37,498 nucleotides of DNA, taken from NCBI GenBank assembly GCA_001767915.1, contig MEMI01000033.1:1-37498 (forward strand), written 5' to 3'. Every line of letters starts with the position of its first letter. The stretch's first letter is position 1. A model generated the notes under the pieces. It had not been told where the DNA came from. It did no database searches and worked only from the letters and a program-made list of their open reading frames with translations. Source of the stretch: Alphaproteobacteria bacterium RIFCSPHIGHO2_02_FULL_46_13. Its GTDB lineage: Bacteria > Pseudomonadota > Alphaproteobacteria > Micavibrionales > Micavibrionaceae. Below, piece by piece: positions 31,388 to 37,498 of this stretch. The position numbers and the translations under genes were made by a program.

Positions 31388-32188
31388 CTAAATCAGGTAA
31401 TAAGCCAATAAAACGCATCCGAACAGGATGCGGTAGATGGCAAAAGGAATAAAGCTGTGCTTACCGACATAGCCTACAAAAAGTTTAACAGCAATCAGCC
31501 CTGCTATAAACGACATCACAAACCCGATCGCAATTACCCAAATTTCATTCAGGGTCAGGGTATCGTAATGTTTGTAAATATTGAGTGCAGTGGCCGCAAC
31601 CATCACAGGCATTGCCAAAAAGAAAGAAAATTCAGTTGCAACTTTGCGATCCAGTTTCAGCAATAAACCGCCCATAATCGTTGCGCCCGAACGGGATGTT
31701 CCCGGAATAATGGCTATGGCTTGGGCACATCCGACCAAAAATGCCTGTTTCAGGGTCATATTATCAATTGTTTCCGTCACAGGGGCGGGTTTGAATTTCT
31801 CAATCAACCATATGGCGATACCACCTATTACCAACATGGTTGCGACAACAATCGGATTATCTAATAACAGTTCTTCAATCGCATCATGAAACAAAAGACC
31901 GATCACAGCTGCGGGCAGGAAGCCAATGAAAATGCGTAAAACAAATAATTGCTGTTTTCTTTCATTGAGGTGAAAGGCAACGTCAAATAGGCGTTGGCGG
32001 TATAGCCAGCACACCGCGAGAATAGCCCCCAATTGGATGACAATTGTAAACATGATCTTTGATTCAAGCGAAAACTCCAAAGCGTCCTGTGCAAGAATTA
32101 AGTGCCCCGTTGACGAGATAGGGAGAAATTCTGTCGCACCCTCAATAAGGCCGAGGATGAACGCGTGAATATAGGTGATAAAAGGCAT
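31388..32188 (-). CDS. uppP: Undecaprenyl-diphosphatase
   Basis: This 266-residue membrane enzyme has both signature segments: EGATEFLPISSTGHL (residues 16-30) and PGTSRSGATIMGGL (about 161-174), on about eight membrane helices. It removes a phosphate from undecaprenyl diphosphate so that the carrier can be used again for peptidoglycan. It follows YceI and cytochrome b561 on the same strand with 15 bases between, so it may be read from the same message. Confidence 0.95.
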   Translation of the reverse strand: MPFITYIHAFILGLIEGATEFLPISSTGHLILAQDALEFSLESKIMFTIVIQLGAILAVCWLYRQRLFDVAFHLNERKQQLFVLRIFIGFLPAAVIGLLFHDAIEELLLDNPIVVATMLVIGGIAIWLIEKFKPAPVTETIDNMTLKQAFLVGCAQAIAIIPGTSRSGATIMGGLLLKLDRKVATEFSFFLAMPVMVAATALNIYKHYDTLTLNEIWVIAIGFVMSFIAGLIAVKLFVGYVGKHSFIPFAIYRILFGCVLLAYYLI

Positions 32189-32203
32189 GGATAATTTTCT
32201 TTA

Positions 32204-32827
32204 TTATTGAGCGGTTGGTTGGGAGGTTGCGACCGGCATAGTTACGGGCGTTAGGTGCGCGGTAATATCAAATTTGACGGTGACATCGTTGGAGATCATC
32301 GCGCCATTCGGGTCAACCATCGCGCCCATACCGTAATCAAGGCGTTTCAGGGCAAGGGTGCCGAAAGCGCGTGTATTGTTGCCATCTGCTTTTAAGGTGA
32401 ACGGCAAGGTAACATCACGGGTAACGCCCAGGATGGTCAGTTTTCCTTTGGCTTCATAGTTCTCAAGTCCTGTTTTATCTAGGCCTATGCTGGCGATCGA
32501 GACGCTTTCGAATGTTGCAGATGGGAAGGCCGATATATTGAACCAATCTTTGCTGGGAAGGCTTGAATCATTGGATTTGTCGCCAGTTTCAGCGGAACCG
32601 GTTTCAACCTGAACCTTGATATGGGAGGTCGTCAGGTCGGCTTTATCGAATTCAATCGTCGGGGTAAATTTTTTAAATTCTCCGGTGATGGGATTATCGC
32701 CTTGTTTCACTTCGAATGTCAGGTGGCTGGCAGTCGGGTCGATAGTCCACATCGGCGCCGCAAAACTCGCGCCCGATAAAACGGTCAGAATTCCAAAGGT
32801 GGATATCAAAGAAAATGTTTTTTTCAT
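32204..32827 (-). CDS. YceI-family periplasmic lipid-binding protein
   Basis: This 207-residue protein has a signal peptide (residues 1-23) and the YceI pattern: WTIDPTASHLTFEVKQGD, GEFKKFTPTIEFD, SSLPSKDWFNISAFPSATF, LTILGVTRDVTLPFTL, and LKRLDYGMG. YceI proteins are lipocalin-like carriers of isoprenoids such as ubiquinone in the periplasm. The gene starts 13 bases after cytochrome b561, its frequent partner. Confidence 0.93.
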   Translation of the reverse strand: MKKTFSLISTFGILTVLSGASFAAPMWTIDPTASHLTFEVKQGDNPITGEFKKFTPTIEFDKADLTTSHIKVQVETGSAETGDKSNDSSLPSKDWFNISAFPSATFESVSIASIGLDKTGLENYEAKGKLTILGVTRDVTLPFTLKADGNNTRAFGTLALKRLDYGMGAMVDPNGAMISNDVTVKFDITAHLTPVTMPVATSQPTAQ

Positions 32828-32840
32828 GCTGTTCTCTATC

Positions 32841-33404
32841 CTATTTTATTTGTTTCAAGAACGGGAGCATGTGGGTTAAGACATTATCCTTATTGATAAA
32901 ATGATGTTTAAGGGCTGCACCGATATGAAGGGCAAGTAAGGCGATGGTCAGATTGGCTAAAACTTCATGCATTTCGGCAAAATCATGTGATAACGCTTTG
33001 CTGACCGTCAACGGCAAGCGCGGCCATTCGAAAAGGCCGAACCACATTGTTGGAATTGTTAAAGTGGACGCAGACACAAGCGCCCAACCTGTCATCGGGA
33101 TGCCGATCATCATAATATAGAAAGCGTAATGGGTCAGTTTCGATGCCCAGATTTCCCAAGGCTTCATGCCTTCGGGAAGGGCAGGGGGTTTGTGAGTGAG
33201 ACGCCAGAACAAGCGCACAAAACTTAACACAAGAATAGTCAGCCCCAGAGATTTGTGGAATTGATAAACCTGAAATTTATAATCAATGGGTATAGAGTCA
33301 AGCAATAGACCCATAATCAACATGATGACAATGGCAACCCCGATGATCCAATGAAGGGCAATGGCAACTTTTGTATATTTATCAGTTGAATTTTCTATCA
33401 TCAC
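32841..33404 (-). CDS. Cytochrome b561
   Basis: This 187-residue inner-membrane protein has four helices with heme ligands in YTKVAIALHWIIG (His18), VYQFHKSLGLT, LTHYAFYIMMIGIPMTGW, and LALHIGAALKHHFI. It belongs to the di-heme b561 group that oxidises ubiquinol and often works with a YceI protein, here directly downstream. Start ATG has AAGGATTTGTG before it. Divergent from fzlA. Confidence 0.95.
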   Translation of the reverse strand: MMIENSTDKYTKVAIALHWIIGVAIVIMLIMGLLLDSIPIDYKFQVYQFHKSLGLTILVLSFVRLFWRLTHKPPALPEGMKPWEIWASKLTHYAFYIMMIGIPMTGWALVSASTLTIPTMWFGLFEWPRLPLTVSKALSHDFAEMHEVLANLTIALLALHIGAALKHHFINKDNVLTHMLPFLKQIK

Positions 33405-33486
33405 AAATCCTTATCAAAAACTTAAATAACACTACACCTTTAAATCTTACTAGTCGATATGGAGCTTTTGAGATAGTCTGGCAAGT

Positions 33487-34155
33487 ATGAGAACGCTTTA
33501 TCATCTTTGGCTTCACCCTTTTTCGCGCAAGGTTCGTATGGTCTTGGGTGAAAAGGGTCTTGAATATGATGCCCGTGTTGAAAAAACATGGGAAAGGCGT
33601 ACCGAATTTCTGATGTTAAACCCCGCGGGCGATGTTCCCGTTTTGGTGGAACCCGATGGCACGAATTTATCAAACAGCAATGTGATTTGTGAATATCTGG
33701 AAGAGGTTTACACGGGGGTTGACCTGCTGGGGCATGACCCTGTTCAACGCGCCGAAACGCGCCGTTTGGTCAGTTGGTTTGATATTAAATTCAACCGCGA
33801 GGTGACCGATAACCTGTTTGGCGAGAAAATGATGAAACGCTTTATGCATATGGGTGAGCCGCATGGCCCGTCGGTGCGTGCGGGTCATGCCAATATTCAT
33901 TATCATCTGGATTATATCGGATATCTTACGGAAAAGCGTAATTGGTTGGCGGGGGATAACCTTTCCCTCGCTGATATTGCAGCGGCGGCGCATCTCTCGA
34001 CTGTTGATTATATCGGCGATGTTCCTTGGGAAGACCATCCTGGGGCGCGTGACTGGTATGCGCGAATTAAATCCCGCCCCAGTTTCCGCGATATTCTGGG
34101 GGAACGCATCCCCGGATTTGCCCCTTCAAGACACTACGAAAATGTAGATTTTTAA
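33487..34155 (+). CDS. fzlA: GST-like FtsZ-binding division protein
   Basis: This 222-residue protein has a thioredoxin-type N-terminal domain (MRTLYHLWLHPFSRKVRMVL, LNPAGDVPVLVEPDG) and a helical GST C-domain with RLVSWFDIKFNREV, NWLAGDNLSLADIAAAAHLS, DYIGDVPWEDHPGARDW and the tail SRHYENVDF. This agrees closely with FzlA of Caulobacter, which binds and curves FtsZ filaments and is needed for constriction; it has no active GST site. Alone in its transcript unless the YeeZ-like gene 52 bases on is read with it. Confidence 0.88.
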   Translation: MRTLYHLWLHPFSRKVRMVLGEKGLEYDARVEKTWERRTEFLMLNPAGDVPVLVEPDGTNLSNSNVICEYLEEVYTGVDLLGHDPVQRAETRRLVSWFDIKFNREVTDNLFGEKMMKRFMHMGEPHGPSVRAGHANIHYHLDYIGYLTEKRNWLAGDNLSLADIAAAAHLSTVDYIGDVPWEDHPGARDWYARIKSRPSFRDILGERIPGFAPSRHYENVDF

Positions 34156-34207
34156 ACAATTTCCGAGTAGATTGATTTTCCACATTAGAAAGTAGAAACT
34201 TCAACAC

Positions 34208-35170
34208 ATGACTAGTCAGAATAAACTCTTTTGCTTTGGGTATGGATATACCTGTACTTTTTTAGGCGAAGCCCTGAAGGCGACTGGGCAGGACTGGAAA
34301 CTCGCTGGGACGACCAGAAATATGAACAAACGGTCTCTGCTAAGGGCTGAAGGCATTGAAGCCCATATCTTTGATAAAGACAAACCACTGGCTGACCCGA
34401 ATTTATGGCTGCGTGATACCACACATTTACTGATTTCTACCCCGCCGGATCATGAGGGGGATTATACTTTTGAAATTCATGCCGATGATATTTTGCGCCT
34501 GATGCCCAATATCAAATGGGTCGGGTATTTATCGACAACTGGTGTTTATGGCGACCGTGACGGGGCATGGGTGGATGAAACATCCGAAATGCGCCCATCC
34601 TCCATTCGCGGCACACGCCGTTTATTGGCGGAAGAACAATGGATATCTTTATTCAAGGATGCAAAACTCCCCGTTCATATTTTCAGGTTGGCGGGTATTT
34701 ACGGTCCGGGGCGTTCCGCGATTGATTCCGTTCGTGTGGGAATTGCACGCCGTATTATGAAGGCAGGGCATGCGTTCTGTCGCATTCATGTTGAAGATTT
34801 GGTGACGACCCTTATGGCCTCGATGAACAACCCTCATCCAGGCCAAGTTTATAATCTGGCCGATGATGAAGCTGCGCCAAGTCACGAAGTCATTGCCTAT
34901 GCTGCACGTCTGTTGGGGCGTGACCCGCCACCTTTGGTCAGGTTCGAAGATGCGAATTTGGCACCGATTACCCTCAGTTTCTATTCCGACAATAAACGCG
35001 TGAGCAACGCCAAGATTAAAAAAGATCTGGGCGTCCAACTGAAATACCCGAATTACAGGTTGGGATTAGAGGCCTGTTTGGCTCTTGAAAAATCCTACGC
35101 TGACAAAGGCGAACAACCGCCATGGTCAGTGCAGGTAGGGCCTGAATTTCATGGAAATATTACGTCTTAA
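34208..35170 (+). CDS. YeeZ-like NAD(P)-dependent epimerase/reductase
   Basis: This 320-residue extended-SDR protein has the nucleotide loop FCFGYGYTCTFLGEAL (residues 9-24, GxGxxxxxLG), LSTTGVYGDRDGAWVDE with the SDR tyrosine, FRLAGIYGPGRSAID, and DDEAAPSHEVIAYAA. Relatives include YeeZ and other uncharacterised NAD-dependent epimerases. Substrate unknown. Its 3' end overlaps the trpF stop by 11 bases. Confidence 0.85.
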   Translation: MTSQNKLFCFGYGYTCTFLGEALKATGQDWKLAGTTRNMNKRSLLRAEGIEAHIFDKDKPLADPNLWLRDTTHLLISTPPDHEGDYTFEIHADDILRLMPNIKWVGYLSTTGVYGDRDGAWVDETSEMRPSSIRGTRRLLAEEQWISLFKDAKLPVHIFRLAGIYGPGRSAIDSVRVGIARRIMKAGHAFCRIHVEDLVTTLMASMNNPHPGQVYNLADDEAAPSHEVIAYAARLLGRDPPPLVRFEDANLAPITLSFYSDNKRVSNAKIKKDLGVQLKYPNYRLGLEACLALEKSYADKGEQPPWSVQVGPEFHGNITS

Positions 35171-35795
35171 CCGCAGCAATAAAATCACGCACTTTTTGAG
35201 CGTCTTTGACCCCGCGGGAACTTTCCACACCGCTGGAGACATCAACCGCATCCGGACTTAAAATGCTCAAAGCATCCGCAACATTCTCAGGGGTCAGGCC
35301 GCCTGATAACATCCATGGTTTGGCAAAATTCTTATCCTTCAAAATCGCCCAGTCAAAGGCTACGCCGTTGCCACCCGCAATATTGGATGATGCGGGTGCT
35401 TTGGCATCAAACAATATCCAGTCAATGACGGGGATATAGGCCGCAACCTGATCGAGATCATTTGCGGCAGAGATTGCGAAGGCCTTGATAACCGGAATGT
35501 TGAATCGGGATTTGATGGCCTGCACACGGGCGGGGCTTTCATTACCATGCAATTGAATAAAATCCAGTGAAACTGCACCCAAAATATGTCCCAAATCTTC
35601 ATCGCTCGGGTCGACAAATAACCCGACACTGCGTAGTCCCGTCGGGAGTTGTCGTGAGAGCAGACGTGCTTGTTCCGGATGGATATAACGGGGCGATTGC
35701 GGCACGAACACAAACCCCGCAAAACGAGCGCCTGCGCTCGCCGCAACGGAGAGTATCTCTGGAGTTTTGATGCCGCATATTTTGATACTGGTCAT
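35160..35795 (-). CDS. trpF: Phosphoribosylanthranilate isomerase
   Basis: This 211-residue TIM-barrel enzyme has IKICGIKTPEIL (catalytic Cys), FAGFVFVPQSPRYI, IQLHGNE, WILFDAK (catalytic Asp), WMLSGGLTPENV, and VDVSSGVESSRGVKD. It isomerises phosphoribosylanthranilate in tryptophan synthesis. In many Alphaproteobacteria trpF leads trpB and trpA; here it stands alone and ends convergently with the YeeZ-like gene. Confidence 0.95.
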   Translation of the reverse strand: MTSIKICGIKTPEILSVAASAGARFAGFVFVPQSPRYIHPEQARLLSRQLPTGLRSVGLFVDPSDEDLGHILGAVSLDFIQLHGNESPARVQAIKSRFNIPVIKAFAISAANDLDQVAAYIPVIDWILFDAKAPASSNIAGGNGVAFDWAILKDKNFAKPWMLSGGLTPENVADALSILSPDAVDVSSGVESSRGVKDAQKVRDFIAAVKT

Positions 35796-35955
35796 GATTA
35801 TTTTTTAGAAGCATTTCAAGAAGTTGCAAGAGGTAAAACGATTCTTCGTCAAAAAAGTGATAAGATCTTGCAGCATAACACAACTTATACGCAGCAAAAT
35901 TTACGCAGTGCCGCAACGATTTATCCTCTGTAAGTTAGCGTTTCTGGGGGTTACA

Positions 35956-35964
35956 TGATATACT
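35956..35964 (+). promoter_or_regulatory. Extended -10 promoter of the lipoprotein gene, predicted leaderless
   Basis: TGATATACT (35956-35964) is an extended -10 element; a weak -35 (TTAGCG) lies 18 bases upstream of TATACT. Six bases (TAAATT) separate TATACT from ATG 35971, so the message should start at the AUG. No ribosome binding site is present. Confidence 0.6.
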
Positions 35965-35970
35965 TAAATT

Positions 35971-36543
35971 ATGAAGACATTAACGCGCTACCTTGCCAGA
36001 AAGGCTCATCGGGTCGCGTTAGGTTTGGGGATCTGCATTTTGGCATCAGGATTAAGTGGCTGTGCCAGCAACTCCCAAACCCCAAGGACACCGATTGAAC
36101 GCCTTGACTTTAATAACTCATCGCCCGCATCAGCAGGTGGTGTCCAGCAAGGTCTGACCATTGCGGACTATGATCCAACCTATAAAGATAACCCTGCAAA
36201 ATTAGGTTTGTCCGAAGATCAGTCAAAAGCATTGGGGTGCAGTCTGGGTGACCGGTTCGACCGTGGGGCAACAATCGCGTATAATTTTGATGATAATCAA
36301 ACACAGGTGGCACTTAACCTAAGCATCGCAGGCCCAAAATTCAGCGACCCGACACGGCTGGAATTCAACAGTGTGCTGCTCAGGTATACTCATAAATTCA
36401 GCAAACCGCCACCAAGTAAACGCGAAAAATGCCGCTTCCAATCCAGCTTCCAAGGCCTTGTAGGTTCCGCCTATAACGAATTCTTTGTCCGCAATAGCTA
36501 TACGGTGTGGAAAGAATTGCGTCATAAACTCAATCTAAAATAA
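35971..36543 (+). CDS. Outer-membrane lipoprotein of unknown function
   Basis: This 190-residue protein starts with a signal peptide and lipobox (ASGLSGC, Cys31; the residue after it is Ala, which favours the outer membrane). The mature part has no known domain: a disordered stretch to about residue 60, DRFDRGATIAYNFDDNQTQVALNLS with strand character in the middle, and a basic end (YTVWKELRHKLNLK). It has two more cysteines (CSLG, CRFQ) that could form a disulfide. A Micavibrio-like match would be needed to go further. Confidence 0.75.
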   Translation: MKTLTRYLARKAHRVALGLGICILASGLSGCASNSQTPRTPIERLDFNNSSPASAGGVQQGLTIADYDPTYKDNPAKLGLSEDQSKALGCSLGDRFDRGATIAYNFDDNQTQVALNLSIAGPKFSDPTRLEFNSVLLRYTHKFSKPPPSKREKCRFQSSFQGLVGSAYNEFFVRNSYTVWKELRHKLNLK

Positions 36544-36576
36544 ATCCCCGCCACGTTGGAGGACATGACGGGGATT
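36544..36576. terminator. Hairpin between the lipoprotein and the 55-residue protein
   Basis: ATCCCCG (36544-36550) pairs with CGGGGAT (36569-36575). On the minus strand it is followed by TTATTTT, so it can end the two-gene minus-strand unit; on the plus strand it may end the lipoprotein message less well. Confidence 0.65.
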
Positions 36577-36601
36577 AGGATTAAAAGGTAAAGTCTGCTG
36601 T

Positions 36602-36761
36602 TTACCCGTTAAAATCGTTGTTTAAAGTCGGGTGCGTACCCATGCCCATTGACAAGGCTGGTGATTGAACCAAGCCGTGCCCTGCTCTCTCAAAGCTTTG
36701 TTTGAAAACTGAAACGGGTTGTGTGCAGGATGCACAAACATCAACCAAAATATCTTTTAAA

Positions 36762-36769
<8 letters not shown>
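36602..36769 (-). CDS. 55-residue protein with CxxC, unknown function
   Basis: ATG at 36767-36769 lies within the end of the 120-residue gene (8 bases shared), and the stop is TAA at 36602-36604. The product (MASLKDILVDVCASCTQPVS, then a Gly/Met/Pro/Asn-rich tail ending NNDFNG) has one CxxC pair (residues 12-15) that could bind zinc or iron or form a disulfide. GAGGG lies 8 bases before the ATG. No family recognised. Confidence 0.6.

Positions 36770-37498
<729 letters not shown>

Overview
The window looks like ordinary chromosome from an alphaproteobacterium of moderate GC. Pointers are the FzlA-type GST-fold cell-division protein, the CGPC-type CnoX, the DUF971/UPF0434/Lon-N cluster, the ffs-dnaX-ybaB order, and CCA-encoding tRNA genes. 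A Micavibrio-like or related slow-evolving lineage is my guess, not something the sequence proves. No IS element, prophage or CRISPR array is visible.

Layout. 1-3.6 kb is the most accessory part: the end of an M3 oligopeptidase, an antisense-overlapping gene with a GPKT..GK..NA..HG-type motif and a near-perfect leaderless promoter, an AT-rich pair (XRE/TrmB-like regulator plus a divergent EgtD-like methyltransferase), and a CtlX-type amidinohydrolase. 3.6-3.83 kb holds an orphan promoter-terminator unit that looks like a small RNA. 3.8-11 kb carries a secreted zinc-protease-like protein, YggT, HIT, sigma-54 (rpoN) with a membrane protein, a DUF971/UPF0434/LON-domain/CnoX run, a ProX-type deacylase, and a pair of unknown small proteins. 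11-23 kb is housekeeping: tRNA-Gly, miaA-degP, dapD-dapE, glmU-glmS, an MscS channel and folA. 23-25.5 kb has an outer-membrane barrel protein with a long structured leader and a DUF6428/permease/redox-disulfide operon beside tRNA-Thr. 25.9-29 kb is ffs-dnaX-ybaB-xth. 28.9-31.4 kb is an operon of a 630-residue cysteine-free protein and a small unknown protein. 31.4-37.5 kb has uppP, YceI-cytochrome b561, fzlA, a YeeZ-like reductase, trpF, a lipoprotein, two small unknown proteins and the start of ahcY.

Recurring themes. Cell-envelope supply is strong: GlmS and GlmU make UDP-GlcNAc, DapD and DapE make diaminopimelate, UppP recycles the lipid carrier, FzlA acts at the division site, and DegP and CnoX guard proteins. 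Many genes are convergent with overlapping 3' ends, and several operon junctions are TAATG/TGATG couplings. Three genes (starts at 474 -, 22097 -, 35971 +) have a consensus -10 box exactly 6 nt before the ATG, which predicts leaderless mRNAs.

The best candidates for something undescribed are the regulator-methyltransferase pair (786-2641), the orphan sRNA unit (3670-3828), and the cysteine-free 630-residue protein operon (28948-31276). Function is not established for any of them.
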